Assembly (NCBI GenBank): GCA_916610825.1
Contig: OU744449.1
Span: forward strand, 27,440,728 to 27,504,727
DNA from: Haliclystus octoradiatus
Taxonomy: Eukaryota; Cnidaria; Staurozoa; Stauromedusae; Haliclystidae
Reading direction: 5' to 3'
DNA length: 64,000 bases
The notes below the pieces were generated by a model. That model searched no databases, had not been told where the DNA came from, and worked only from the letters and a program-made list of their open reading frames with translations. Below are positions 1-42,876 of the stretch, in pieces. The position numbers and the translations under genes are program-made. The first letter of the stretch is position 1; each line of letters starts with the position of its first letter.

Positions 1-252
1 TCCACCAAGTTCTGTGTTTGAAGCATGGAATGCATCCTTCAGTTGTTTTATATCAGCTACATTGCAATGAATAAACCTGGCTGAATTTTCCCCGTACTTT
101 TTTTGACAGTCCACTGCCAAAGTTTGGCCTGCTTCTTTGTCTATATCCAAAATTGCTACTTTCCCTCCTTTAGAGACTAGTCTCTTTACAAATTCTTTAC
201 CAAAACCTCGGCTTCCTCCTGTTATTAAAGCTGATATCTTCGAACATGCCAT
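1..252 (-). CDS. Short-chain dehydrogenase/reductase, N-terminal exon (partial)
   Basis: The minus strand from the ATG at 252-250 reads 84 codons without a stop to the left edge. Seen: a Rossmann start ISALITGGSRGFG (TGxxxGxG dinucleotide loop, residues about 11-18), then VAILDID, whose acidic residue after strand beta-2 predicts preference for NAD(H) over NADP(H), and a CNVAD segment matching the adenine-contacting CDV(A/T)D of classical SDRs. Known of the family: NAD-dependent oxidation or reduction of alcohol/ketone substrates using a Ser-Tyr-Lys site, which lies outside the window. The spacing and the DIDKEAG segment resemble 15-hydroxyprostaglandin dehydrogenase-like SDRs, but without the catalytic half the substrate cannot be assigned. 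It is divergently arranged with SGSM3, 586 bp between start codons. Confident for the superfamily, weak for the 15-PGDH subtype. Confidence 0.85.
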   Translation of the reverse strand, partial: MACSKISALITGGSRGFGKEFVKRLVSKGGKVAILDIDKEAGQTLAVDCQKKYGENSARFIHCNVADIKQLKDAFHASNTELGG

Positions 253-838
253 TTAAATTAGACAATAGAAACTTCTGATACAAAAACAGTTAAAAGATCT
301 ACAGAATAAAAATATAAAAATCAAATCGTATATTTATTCTGAGATTCAATTAAATCCAATCTAATCCTATGAAGAAACCATCATTTCTTCAACTATCAAC
401 TATCGCAGCTTGGTAGTGGAGCAGCTAAATCACAAATGTTGAAAATAGTGGCTACCATTTCCCGTCAATATGTACCTAATATCAACAATCAACCCGGGCA
501 CCTAAATTAACTGATCAATACTATTGTCTGCAAGTGGCATTTGTGAACAAGAAACTTCCTACATTTTGGGCCTCTCATTTGCTGCATATTAATTTGATCA
601 CAGCCTTGATTTTTATGGCTTTGATTATTTTGAGTTCTTTTGGAAAAGTAAACACGAATACATGCAACAGCTGGCTTAGTATTGCTCTTATTTACCGTGT
701 CGAAGAAATTGCACTTGACCATTCTAGTCGTGAACAGTGTTATACTGCTGTTCTCTAGAACTGACCAACGATGGAATTCAAGGTTTAGACAAGAGGTTTT
801 CAATTTCAAATAAGTTTGGCCTATAGTTTTTCAAAATT
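253..838. promoter_or_regulatory. Shared upstream region of SDR and SGSM3 (head-to-head)
   Basis: 586 bp separate the two divergent start codons, so both 5' UTRs and core promoters should lie here unless 5' UTR introns exist. No TATA box, CpG-rich block or coding potential is evident; short ORFs inside have no recognisable content. Bidirectional use is inferred from geometry only. Confidence 0.45.
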
Positions 839-31206
<30,368 letters not shown>

Positions 31207-34200
31207 CAATAAAAATAATAACGTCATTGTTGGATATTTGAACGCAAAATATTGACGTCTTAAACCAAGTGGGTGGACATTCCTATAGACTTCTGGTAAT
31301 TCTATACAGTAGATGCGTGTAAACGTATAGAAGTATTACAAATTGGTCGATTGTTGAACAGAAGATCATCTCCCGCTCTCTAAGAGTAAAACGTAAATTA
31401 TATGCTGATGAGATATCTAGATATTAGCGAAATACTATATAAAATGAACTTTATGTGAATAAAATTAACTACTAGTATATAGCTCTATATTTACTATAAA
31501 AATAGGAGGGTTCGGAAATAATAATACATTTAACGATATTGTTGAATTGTTACATTATGTAAATACAAATATATATATATAATTTACTTTTCCATAAAAA
31601 TAAAAACTTGAACATTAATTGTGTGGCTTTATCTCTCGTACTCTTGTAGATCTGAACACGGGTCTGAGCATGTTCTGTAATCAATCCAGATACATTTATT
31701 CTGTTTAAAGAGCAACCGAAATGTTGTTAATTATCTTCTAATAGTATACATTGCTTTGCTATAAATCTGATGAAAAGAAGAATCTCTTTAGATTTTCACA
31801 TTGAATATATTGTGTTTTGATTTAGAATATATTCCTTCAAAAATGTTGTCTGTATAAATAAAATGGTCATGACTGTTGGAACGAAACTAATGCATAGTAG
31901 TCTTATATAATATACGACAATGTATGAATATATGATTTGAATGAATATATTTGATATAAACATTGAATAGATAATGACCATTTTGAACATTTTATTTACG
32001 TTTACCATGGAAACCTATAGTAATCATTTGGGGGGTTTTATTTTTGGTAGGAACTCTCAATCAACGCCTACGTAATACAATTTCTTGTTCAGTTTCATTG
32101 ATAAATGAATTATTTAGAGGTCAAATATTTGTAGGTCAAAACAGATTAAATCATAGAAGAAAGTAAAACTTTCTGTTCTGATGTATCAGAGTTATAAAAA
32201 TGGCTTCTCAAAAACGGGAACAACGATGTATTTATATCCGATTTAAAATGTTGAAGCATTTAATTGCAATGTAATAGCTAGGTTGCCTATTATGATACTA
32301 GTTACTTCTTGACATTTGTGACAACAATGAAGGGACAGTTTTTCTTGGAAATTTTATGTCACACTTAAGGTCATCCAGTTAAAATATTTACGTGTAATAT
32401 AATAATCACATTCATATAACTATTAGAATGTGTTTAAAATCTAAATGTTCTTTTATTTGATATGCGAAAATAATACTGTCAAAGCCTTATAATAAATTTG
32501 ACGTATCTCTACTCCCGGGAGAGGTGGACTTTGATATCTTTGGACACGAGTGTGTCAATTTTAGAAAATCAACGAAGAACAGCAGAGTTGATAATTTGGC
32601 ACCGTAAAATTCACAAAAATCTGTAAATGGCATGTCCCATATATATCTTTCTAAAGTAGAGTATCATATATTGGCCTCATTAAAATTATTTAGTCTTGAA
32701 CAAACTTTAAGCAAATTGCTGTGAATATTGAAGTGGTTTCCTATAGATAATTACAATTATAATATAAATGTTGTTCAGTCTTTATTCCATTAGAAATATT
32801 GTCAACAAGCTTGTTAGCCAGAATAATAAAAGAAAAAGGTGTGATATTTACTTTTGCAAGCAAGCTCGAGGCTTGGATATTACTGTCTATAGGTCTGCTG
32901 CACAAAGTTCAATTAATTGTTTCTGCAATATTTATTAATTACACCGTTTTTTGCCAAGCTTAATAAAAATTGATGTAAGCCAGCATGAATTATTCATCAT
33001 CCAATTACTACCGTTTATATTAAGCATTAAAATAAACTTGATTTAATTTTTATCAGTCGAAACACTACGGATTTTGAAAATCTGAAACCTACTGAAAATT
33101 TATTAAATAGGCTACTGAGTTGGGCACTTTTTGATAGCTTTCAATTTTTAAGCTGCATTTCAGCAATTTTCAGTAGAATGAGAAGAATCTAGAATTAAGT
33201 GTCTAGTGAATTTGAGTACGGTTTCAGTATCTAATCCCATTCCAATATATTTTTAGTAGTTTTTCAGTAGGAATTCAGTAGATCCAAGATTTATGGTGAA
33301 CTGTTCTGAATAAATTATCATAATAATAATTTAATTTTTAGTAAATAATCTTCATAGCATTTAATATGTGTGGCAAATACTCTATTTGTTTGAAATATAT
33401 AGAAAACTCTTTCCAGGACATTAAATGCGCTTACTTTTTATGCTTTATATCATAATTCGATGAGAATTGATAAGGGTATCGAATATCTTTAATGAATCTC
33501 ATGATTGTTCTTTAGTCTCCTTATTTCCCAATTCATAATTAATTGAATAAGGATATCATCTAATTGTGAAATTTTTCAAAAGATATTTGTTGTTTTTGTA
33601 CAAATTTGCAGATGTACGATATTGATCTTTTGCAAAGAAGATTATGCTGTTGGACTTCTTCAAGAAGATTATCACGAATTTTTGGAAGCTTATATAAGAA
33701 CGTCACTATACAGATTTAATTATGGCAATATGTGCGCATCGCTTAATTGATTAACAAGGCACGCGCATTTTGGGGGTAATTATCTATCATCAGCTAATTA
33801 TTTCATCTAAAAATATTTTCGAAATACGCACAAAGGCGAACCGCATTTTCTGCATTTTGATATTTTGGCTACTGCTATCATTTTGTAGAGGTTTGGGTAT
33901 TTAAGCTTGCTTAGTTTTGAACTTTTGAATAACAACAAAAACTGCTTAACTGTTTTTAACTTTTCCCGGTTCATGAGAAAGATATTGATCATGTTGTTAG
34001 CAACGACTGAGTGCAGCTATAACGAACAATGGTGGCGAGTCAGCAATAAGGCACATTCCTGTTCATTATCCGTGCTCATACACCGTTTCATATTGAGTAG
34101 AATATAGATGACTAGCATGCGAAGGCAGTGGTAGACAACTATTTCAAACGAAACGAGCGAGCGACAAGGTGAAACTTTTTCACCGTTATCAAATTTGATA

Positions 34201-34279
34201 TAGACAAGGGCTTAGCTAGTGCCTACTTATTGTAAGACAGTAATTATTATTAAAGGACAATACTATTATTTATTAGTGA
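31207..34279. other. SGSM3 3' UTR and intergenic region, no gene recognised
   Basis: AT-rich. AATAAA signals occur at 31208 and again around 31440 and 31600, so the 3' UTR probably ends within the first 450 bp. The rest holds no ORF with recognisable content. A possible weak exon near 33612-33749 is discussed in the findings. Confidence 0.6.
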
Positions 34280-35404
34280 ATGAATATGGCTAATGGAAAT
34301 ATTAATTTTATGATGAATACAACTCAAACAACTTTGGAGAATTCTGGTTCTACTCAAGATCTTCTTCAATTCATCAGTAATGCCTCTAGACAAATCAAAA
34401 ATGTTTTACGAACTGCTGAAGCAACTCAGCCTATTGAAGACATCCAACAGCAAGCAAATATGTCAAGTCCAGTACCAAGTCCAACTCCTAGTGTATCTTC
34501 TACCGGATCATACGAGACAGACCTATTGGAATCACGACAAGATTATTTAAATAAACCTCCACCACCGTATGAACTTATTCAAAGTAATATCAATACAAAG
34601 AAAAGACGATATTATGACATTGGAAATACAATTAATCAAAGTAAAACGATGAAAAAAAGAAGTCGAAATACTACCGAGACAGATCGCGGAGACTTTTACC
34701 AGAAAACAGAAAATACAATGAAGAGCAGCGTATACCGCACAGCACAACAGACACCGCTTTCAAAATATCAACTACTAAACATGATCACAAATACAAATCC
34801 TGGATTTCTACAACAAAATGTACCATGCAATAATCATAAAACAATGAATTCTATACACCGTACTGATTTGATGAGTCATACAGCTATAAATAATATACAA
34901 TTTGAATCACAACAGAACTTATATCATAATTCGAATGATTTCATGACTCAAAATGATACTGCAGGTACGATCAGAGCGCAATCTCGATTGTATGATATTC
35001 AACGACAACATCATTTATATCATAATATGAATCAACATTTAAAACAACTACAAAAACAACAACAAATGCAACAACAACAACAAATGCAACATCAACAGCA
35101 AAGACATTTTATAGATCAACAAAATCGATTTCAATTATTAAAACAACAACTTTTAATAGAGGAAAATGATTTACAACAACAACAGTTGAATTTACGTAAA
35201 CAAAATCAAGGTCAAATTCATAATCAAGAAATTACACAGCAAAGAGTTATACAACAGCAAAACCAAGGACATTTTCAACAAAATATTATGCAATCTGCAT
35301 CAAACCCTGATGTTGAAGAATTATTAACTTTTATAGAAGGAGAAGAATTACTAACAGACGATACTATTGCCGACTTCTTGTTATCGGAAAAGATTAATTT
35401 ATGA
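34280..35404 (+). CDS. Glutamine-rich putative nuclear protein, intronless
   Basis: A single 374-residue frame, ATG at 34280, in-frame alternative Met two codons later. Seen: a short helix-like N-terminal segment (LLQFISNASRQIKNVL, about 28-43), a Ser/Pro linker, PPPPY at 93-97 (a WW-domain ligand motif), a bipartite basic cluster KKRR...KKRSR at about 107-129 compatible with nuclear import, a Gln-rich stretch about 235-345, and an acidic/hydrophobic C-terminus (VEELLTFIEGEELL, then TIADFLLS) resembling a transactivation segment. I do not recognise the family; the Q-rich body and acidic tail recall transcriptional co-activators such as Mastermind, but the Mastermind N-terminal Notch-binding helix is not visible. 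Coding is supported by length, composition and the absence of stops. It is intronless, so a retrogene or a tunicate-type single-exon gene are both possible. Confidence 0.72.
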   Translation: MNMANGNINFMMNTTQTTLENSGSTQDLLQFISNASRQIKNVLRTAEATQPIEDIQQQANMSSPVPSPTPSVSSTGSYETDLLESRQDYLNKPPPPYELIQSNINTKKRRYYDIGNTINQSKTMKKRSRNTTETDRGDFYQKTENTMKSSVYRTAQQTPLSKYQLLNMITNTNPGFLQQNVPCNNHKTMNSIHRTDLMSHTAINNIQFESQQNLYHNSNDFMTQNDTAGTIRAQSRLYDIQRQHHLYHNMNQHLKQLQKQQQMQQQQQMQHQQQRHFIDQQNRFQLLKQQLLIEENDLQQQQLNLRKQNQGQIHNQEITQQRVIQQQNQGHFQQNIMQSASNPDVEELLTFIEGEELLTDDTIADFLLSEKINL

Positions 35405-38400
35405 TATGACCAATTCAATTTATATAAATTTTGACAAAGCTTGACTTTTTCAGCTGCTATAAAAATAGGAAATATATTTATAGAATTGATTAATGTGATG
35501 ACGAATTAATTATGACAAATTAATGCTTTGAATTTCTAAAGCACATACTGTGTAACGAGAACAGTAAAAATACGTTAATATCATAATGTACAATGCTCTT
35601 GTGTTAATTAATTCCTTCCAAATTAATATAGATAAGGTATAAAATACTCTTAAACAGATAGGTAAAAGTTGCGTTGCTAAAAATACAAATTAACAAACTA
35701 ATATTTCATGTGTCAATTTATAACTCTGCAAATCGTTTAAATTGGAATCAAATTGGGAATCTAGCTCATATGTATCAATAGTGTCTTTCTTTTATACAAA
35801 CTCGTACAGTCTATAGGATTTCTTCCCAAAACTTTTTTACTTCCAAAATAAATTTTTTCATTACTTGAATCTAGACTTTTATTAAACTTTTTCAGTTGCG
35901 TCTGTTTAAATTTATACATTTACCGTACTCTGCAATTTCTATTTCGAAACATTTTCCAGTATGACTCATTTTTATTAATATATCTATACCTTTCATTGTA
36001 TATATAATCATTTCACTATCTGATACATACGATATGCCAACTAACTTTTCATTTTAGGACAAATCAAAGAATAGCAAAATTATTAAATATTCTACTTTAA
36101 GGATAATTGAAATGTTCTTAGCTTAATTATTTCATCCCTTCCAATTAGAAAATGAGAGGATAGATTATATTTTGATTGACTGTGGTTAGGAATATGTTTG
36201 AATGAAAACAGTTATCTTCAGTAAAAGATACACATCTTTTATAACATCTATTGTATTCTAAAACAAAGAAATGCGGATGAAATTGAAACATGAAATCATG
36301 AAGACGTAAATAAAAGTTCATGAAATATTGAACTTTAGATCGTCATCGTAAGATCGTATTCAAGGCCAGAAATTATAAATTTGAAAACGATTTTAGAAAC
36401 GAAGTCTCAGGAAGAACTGCAGCTATTATGTTGAAATAAGAACAGTAAACGGGCTATCAGAGTGTAGCTTAATCGACGTTAAACAAAGAAGATTTTAACC
36501 ATAAATCTGAGCAGTCGGAGTTGTTTCAGACTTCATTTGCCTGTCAAAAATCTCAATTTTATTTTGACAAACTAAATAAATCAGTCAATCGAAAAAAAGT
36601 AGGTTGACGTAGGAACAACGGAAACCTTGCTTCTAAGTCGTGCTCGGGACTATATCGGGGACTATCTACTGCCGATTTTCCTGCAACTATTTAGATGGCT
36701 GTAGTAAGTAGTTTCAATTTCTATCCAGGATGTACCGATTTCAGTAACCAATTCATAATAAGGATACTACTGTCTGGCATCAGACCACCTATATGTCCTA
36801 TTGATCAGGATATCGCGCAGACAGACGGTACAGAATCGTACGCTCCGATAATCGTACGCCAGGCTGTTTTTCTTGTTCTGATCAAGTGACGCAGATAAGG
36901 CATACAAAAGGTCCTTCTATTTTTGAGTTTGAGAAAGTACTTTTTAAACCCTCACCAAGAATCGTTCTTTTAAGATTATTTAGTATGCGATATGCCGTAG
37001 CGACTAAAGCGTTGATTGTGGTTGATTTACGTTAATTTTTATTTCTACGGCTGAATAGTCTTTTTTTCGCTTGACAATGGTAGGTCTATAACAGCTTCAC
37101 GCTTGAGGAGAACTCTTTACACCCACACAAAAATATAAAAATATGTTTTATACAAAAGATGAATTCCGTACTGAAGTTTGTTGCTAACAAACACATGTCT
37201 TATATTTTTTAGTAACAGTTTCGTACACATAAAGAAACGATAATAATTCAATAAATATAGACTTGGTTTTCAGATCTCCAACCAATTCGAAACAAGCTAT
37301 AGATCTACAGTTAACAATTAGAAATTCAAAATAGTTAAATTGTTTACTGACTTTACTGATCAATTGGAATTTGCTATAGTAAAGGTCCTGGGAAAAAATT
37401 CTCACGAATAAAACTAACCCCGCGTGGCTAATTCTGAATCTTTGAGAAATGAATCGAACCTCAAAAGTCTTCTAAAGCTTCTAGAGATGTCAGTCTGGAA
37501 TGTTCTTGTAGTTATGTGTTTAAAATATATATCTATCATTATTTACAGTGGCTGTTATCTTAGAAATGATTACCTGCAAATAAAATAATGAGACCAAGAA
37601 TGGTCTCTAATTTGTCCTCAAGTTTTGCAGAATCTGAACCTCGATGCTCGATGAAAAGAAAAAACTATCATACTGCAAAATACAAACCGATTCCACATAG
37701 TAGAATTGAGTGACGCCGTATATATAAATACTTTGACAAAATTTTGTCTTCGAAAAAACGTAGATTGCAAAGTGTTTGTATTTTAATGCCATACAATGTT
37801 TTTAAATCTCATAACAAAGCAATGTCTAACCTTATTTCCTTATATACTTCACATATTATATATATGTTATGAATGAAATAGTATTGGCAAGCATTTTATG
37901 AATAGAATAGTATCGGCAAGCAAGATATGCCACATTTTACTCTATCTATATAAATAGACTATTTGGGTTGGTCTGTAAACTTCAACCTTTCATTCAAACA
38001 TTTCAATTGGTTGTAGATTATACCTAAGATAGGATTCATGAAAAACTATCTTTTAGGAACTAAATCAAAAATAACTGTATTGTCCTGTAACTATTTAGAC
38101 CCCTAATGTGTATTTCATTTCCTATTTTAATTGACCTTCGCTGTTACACTTACGTCAGTTTTTACCATAATAATAGGTTATCTCAACTAGACATAAATGG
38201 TTAAATCTGTCATATCGGAATATTGGATAGGCAGCACAGCACGTTTTAGATAGTCATATGGTTAGTAAATTGACCGTTTAATCCAAGATAAAATAATACC
38301 AGATCTCAGTTCTATGATTTAGAAATTCTAGCAATTTGATTGGTGTAGATTTGTACATGATTTTTATTTTGAATTCGCTGGAATTATAATTCAAATCTTG

Positions 38401-40233
38401 GTTAAACAGTAATTGCTGCTATATTTCTTTTCTAATTACCTCAAAGGCAACAATAATTACTTTCTTAAAAAAACTACCATACTGCATAAGAATCACTTGA
38501 AAATGGGCCTCGACCTTTAAGCCAAGATATCTCATTCTCAAAGTATGCTGAGGGTATTACCTGTATTGTGATACTATATTTCTGGAAACATTGACATGTT
38601 TTATTGGCAGTAAAATTTACAACACTCTTTCTTCCATTTTAGTTGTATAGTTTTTTACAATTTATGCAAATCAAAGTGTTAAATATCACGTGGTTAATTT
38701 TCCATAGAAGATGTGTTGTAGCATATGTGATAAATTTTGTAATACTCAACTAGATGTATTTTCTGTTGTTAAATATTAGAAGAATAACGATAGAAGGGTC
38801 ATTGATATGTTTTTGAAAATTACCAAACACAAAATGTCATAATATTTAAAACAAAACCGATCTTACCAAATCTGCTTGGATTTTGTTTAAACTATATATT
38901 AGTTATGGTTGTAAGAATACTAATATAGCAGCTAGTGTTTATTACCATTCAAAATCTGAAAATTTCCTAACTAATATCAATAAACCCATGCTTACAGATT
39001 TTCCATCCAGTGTTTAGCTGTTGGTCCTATTTTCTTCTGCTACCCAATTACAAAGTCAATCAAATATGAACTTGACTGCTATATACAGGGTCTGACGACA
39101 GCAGGAATCCTGGAATCCTAGATTCCAGTAGGTTAGAGGAAACTCAGAAGAAAATTGATATTTTTATGATTTATTTGTCAAAGTTCAACAAAGCAATCAA
39201 GAAGAAAATGCCTCCCAATATTGCAGATGGATCCGGGGGGTAACTCCCATCGCATTTTGACGGGGTTGTTTAAATGAAACTTTGGCAGAATAACCTTAAA
39301 AATTTTTCACATGATGAAAAAGATACCCCAAATATCTTTTATGAATGACAGATTCAACCACAAATAAAGAAAAAACAAAAAATTCATAGGCAAATAATAA
39401 AAAATCATTTATAATAAGTGTCAAAATGATGCCTCAAAAACCCTTTTCTGGTATAGAAGGTTACCCTAAAAGTTTTTCTGGATATTGAAAAAGGTACCCT
39501 TTAATATTCGATGGTCACCGTATACCAAAGATGTGTATGTTACCCCCCCCCCCCCCCTGGGTAGATGGCTTGACATTCTGTCAGAGCCTGGTAAAATATG
39601 TAATAATGATTGGATTGTACCTTTCATGAACATCAGTTTGTTGAGATGAGAGGCAATTATGGCTTTATGTACATACATTACTTGCCATTATGGAAGGGAG
39701 GAAGATATTGTTCTAGTGGTACGATATAACACATTGCAAGTAAAGGAGAAAATAGATCCGTTTCATTTTTTGAGTAAAGTAGAAATTGATGTGAGAATGT
39801 CGATAATATTCACCATCTAATACATAGCGAAACAAATAATTTATACGAAGGATACGAATGATAGAATACTTCATTATTTACGCTACTGGGAAGGGTGAAG
39901 TCAACAGAAAGATATAAGGATGGAAACCAAATCTTAACTTGATATGTGGATGGGTAAATTACTTTTTCATATTTACATTTACGAGTGAGTATAGTGTCCC
40001 ATAGAAGTATTAGAACATGCTTTAAACGTTAACGAAATTTTTATAAATGATCAGTTCATGAACAATTCATAAATGCATCTCATAAGAACTCAAGGCAATT
40101 GATAGAAGGCATGATATTATAGTTTTACAAGTAAAAGATAAGTCTACTTGAAGCTCTTCCTACAGATTCATAAACTACATTGCGTTATACTTCAGCATTC
40201 GCACAATATCATCCAGATTTTCAAAGTCATTAT
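35405..40233. other. Intergenic region without recognisable genes
   Basis: 4.8 kb of AT-rich sequence. It contains MITE family A copy 5 (39086-39240) and a poly(C) run near 39543-39557. No ORF with conserved features was found on either strand. Confidence 0.6.
39086..39240 (+). repeat. hAT-like MITE, family A copy 5
   Basis: Starts CAGGGTCTGAC and contains AGGAATCCTGGAATCCTAGA followed by the AGAAGAAAATTGATATTTTT core. The right end fades into a G-rich stretch. It lies in the intergenic region upstream of the coiled-coil genes. Confidence 0.6.
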
Positions 40234-40264
40234 TTCATTACGTCATCATTACCAGTACACTATA

Positions 40265-40272
40265 TGACGTCA
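40265..40272. promoter_or_regulatory. CRE palindrome upstream of coiled-coil gene copy 1
   Basis: TGACGTCA, the full cAMP-response element, preceded about 25 bp upstream by a second ACGTCA half-site. Both are kept in the duplicate at 43400-43407, as is the downstream TTCGATTGAAGACAGAAC. Likely core regulatory sites for ATF/CREB factors (known), use here inferred. Confidence 0.55.
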
Positions 40273-40747
40273 CAATGAGTATATCTCTTCGACATTTGTG
40301 TCTTTTTTCGATTGAAGACAGAACAAAACTTTACTTGTGCTGATTCAAGATAGCATTACTGATTATTTATTACCGAGTTGGAAACTCATTATCATAGAAA
40401 TATTGAGGTAAGCACTTTATCCATTTGATGTTATATTTATTTTAATTAATTAATTCTCAATTCTGATAAGTACCGAGATAAATATCGTTGTTCAATTGAC
40501 TTTATAAATCTATTAATTAATTGCAACAAAGGATGGTGCGGTGTACAGTAGTAGGACAGTGCAGTGTTAACAATTAGATGTAATTGATGGATAGAACAGG
40601 TTTCTTACGCAGCCATAGAGAGACATTATTTATTTGTATACTGTGTCGAGACATGCCTTTTCACATACAAATTAAAAGCTTACAACTTCTCCATTAAACG
40701 ATTCGCGACTCACGACTACTTTTTATTTTACTTTTCAGTTGAACACG

Positions 40748-41518
40748 ATGGCAGCATTGGATATTAAATATTTATTGCATACCACTGTTCATGAGGATTT
40801 AATCTACGTTACATCTGATGAAGATTATTTAAACGATGAAGTAGAAATCGGTGAAAACCAAACCGCACCCTCTAGGTTAAAAGAGGAACAATTGCTTATC
40901 AAAATTGCTAGACTTGAAATAGAACTACAAGGAAAATGCAAAAACGAACAACTACTGCTTGAAAAAATCGATAATCTCACAAAAGAGAATGCTTTCTGTG
41001 GCAAGAAGCGAAAGAAGCAAACATTTAAAAAGAAAATCAAAGAGGAAATTGTTGTCCTTCGAAAAGAAAATGTGATCATGAAACAACAAATTGATGCATC
41101 TGCTGTGAAATTGCAAGCTGCAAATGATGAAATTAAAAATCTAAAGAAACGACTTACGAACACTCTTGTAAAGACAGGGAATGAAAGACGTTGCAGAAAA
41201 GTAGTTATCAGCAATTTAGAAAATCAAAACTCACATCTAGAACGCAATCTAATGCTAGCAACTCAGCAAGCAGCAGAAGTGAAAAGAAAGTTAAAATTTA
41301 ATATTTCTTCGTTGAAAGTAGACGTGGACATTCGTGATAATAAGATTGATTATTTGCATAAGCAACAATATGAAAAAGAACAACATATTGAAGATCTACT
41401 AGAGCAATTAGGTCATCCAAAGGTAACTATCGAACAAATACAACTGGGCAAAAGAAAAGCAGAAGAACTCATTTCAGATTGGCTCAAAAGTGATCCACCT
41501 GATTTGACCTTCTGCTGA
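40748..41518 (+). CDS. Coiled-coil protein, tandem copy 1
   Basis: 256 residues from the ATG at 40748; a TTG-led extension upstream is just UTR, because a 3' splice site (TTTTCAG at 40732-40738) precedes it and a matching donor lies after 40407, giving a 5' UTR intron 40408-40738. The N-terminus (MAALDIKYLLHTTVHEDL) precedes an acidic patch (TSDEDY) and then almost continuous Glu/Lys/Gln/Leu heptads to about residue 230, predicting a long parallel coiled coil. The C-terminus ends in a distinct AEELISDWLKSDPPDLTFC block. It is not recognised as a known family; a cytoskeletal or centrosomal scaffold would be a guess. Compared with copy 2 it lacks 22 residues after LTKEN (66 bp, in frame). TGA stop at 41516-41518. 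Confidence 0.78.
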   Translation: MAALDIKYLLHTTVHEDLIYVTSDEDYLNDEVEIGENQTAPSRLKEEQLLIKIARLEIELQGKCKNEQLLLEKIDNLTKENAFCGKKRKKQTFKKKIKEEIVVLRKENVIMKQQIDASAVKLQAANDEIKNLKKRLTNTLVKTGNERRCRKVVISNLENQNSHLERNLMLATQQAAEVKRKLKFNISSLKVDVDIRDNKIDYLHKQQYEKEQHIEDLLEQLGHPKVTIEQIQLGKRKAEELISDWLKSDPPDLTFC

Positions 41519-41760
41519 AGGATAATAAATTTGTTTGAGGAGTTAACTAAACCATTTAATATCAATACAAACATTTATATACAAACATAATTTCATCATC
41601 TACATGTTTGTGCGTGTCTATATCATCTTAATTTAAATCGTAAACCATCTTGAGATAAATTAGATTGATTAAAATGGTCAAATAACATCATAAGTACAGA
41701 TCTACTTGCATCAAACATCATCATTCGATGCACAATAAAACTCCTCAAACAACAACAATT

Positions 41761-42420
41761 TTGTTTTTATTTACATTGTTATATCTAGAAACAAAGTGAC
41801 ATAATGCATACATATCTTTTAAAAGTATCCATTGTGCTTTTACCTTGTCGTGCGACCGATGCATACTTTAATTATTCTCAATACCTGCTTGAGCGGACAT
41901 TGCACTTAGCCATCAATGGTAACAGTGCAATTTGCAGCTCTTGCAATAGCACAGCGGTATCTGGTGCAGGAAATAATGTAAGAGAAGTGGATGATGAAAT
42001 AAAATATGAAAGTGATCTAATGTAGGAGAAGTAATCAGAAGTAGTGGATGTTGCTGGTTGGTTGATGAACCTTAAAAGTCAATTACCAAATGGGTTTTGC
42101 GTTGAAGAATAGAAAGTCAAATCTCAAATCAAAATAAATAAGCTCAATTGTTGACTATAACTGGACGATATAGCGAATGGGTGGTTTTATGTAGTGTATT
42201 TTGGGCCAACGTATTTAACAATATCTATCAAATCAAGTATAGTTTTATTGGACATCGATTTGATCTCATTTTACGACACTTACGTTCTTAATATACTTTA
42301 TACTTACCACTCTTTCCTGTTATTTATACCTTTTTTTTACTTAATGTCTGTTTTCCTGTCCACTTAGCTATGTATCAGTCCTTTGCAAAAAAGTTTGTAT
42401 AACTTAAAGGTTCTGAATAA

Positions 42421-42454
<34 letters not shown>

Positions 42455-42876
42455 CGATGATGACATTCTCAAATTTTAAAATTTGTAAATGAGACGCTGT
42501 CCTAAAGTATATTTACTTCAATAAATATTATTAAATATGTTGTTACATATTTAATAATGTTTATAATATTAATAACAGTTGAAGACTGTCATGAAGTGAC
42601 TAACCTTTTATAGAAATACCCTTTAAGTTTGAAAACAAAATCTAATTTATTCATGATATTATGTAGCGTAGTAGGAAATGTTTCTTTTATTATTTAATCA
42701 AATTAAGATTTTTAAACTAAAATAAGATTTTAAAACTACAACTACTGCAGGCCTCTTTTGTAACTTGTGATGTTTTTCAATCTCCCACTGGGAATAGTAT
42801 AATCTATGAAATGATGTCCAATGTCATCCATAGGATTAGTATTGGATATTTTACGCAAATCTACAATCTATTTAGT
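41761..42876. other. Spacer between duplicated genes
   Basis: Holds the (ATG)n-tailed retroelement end at 42380-42463. The short ORFs have no recognisable content. Confidence 0.6.
42380..42463 (+). repeat. Non-LTR element 3' tail with (ATG)n
   Basis: TCAGTCCTTTGC, AAGTTTGTATAACTTAAAGG, TTCTGAATAA and (ATG)n/(ACG)n. The preceding 200 bp may be more of the same element, but no protein match is visible. Confidence 0.6.

Larger units (their letters stand above)
40234..41760 (+). repeat. Segmental tandem duplication, unit 1
   Basis: From TTTCATTACGTCATCATTA to GATGCACAATAAAACTCCTC, the block including promoter, 5' UTR exon, intron, CDS and 3' UTR is repeated at 43368-44960. The offset is about 3.14 kb and the start-to-start offset of the CDSs is 3145 bp. 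Confidence 0.9.

Noticed and set aside
31395-31430. CTGATGA followed by GAAA in the SGSM3 3' region
   Set aside because: An AT-rich helix can be drawn between them, but three extra bases precede GAAA and no stem I, stem III or UH site fits a hammerhead.
40825-41214. 129-residue minus-strand frame opposite coiled-coil copy 1 (and its shorter counterpart at 44156-44425)
   Set aside because: Shadow of the real plus-strand CDS; Phe/Ser-rich composition is the complement of Lys/Glu codons.
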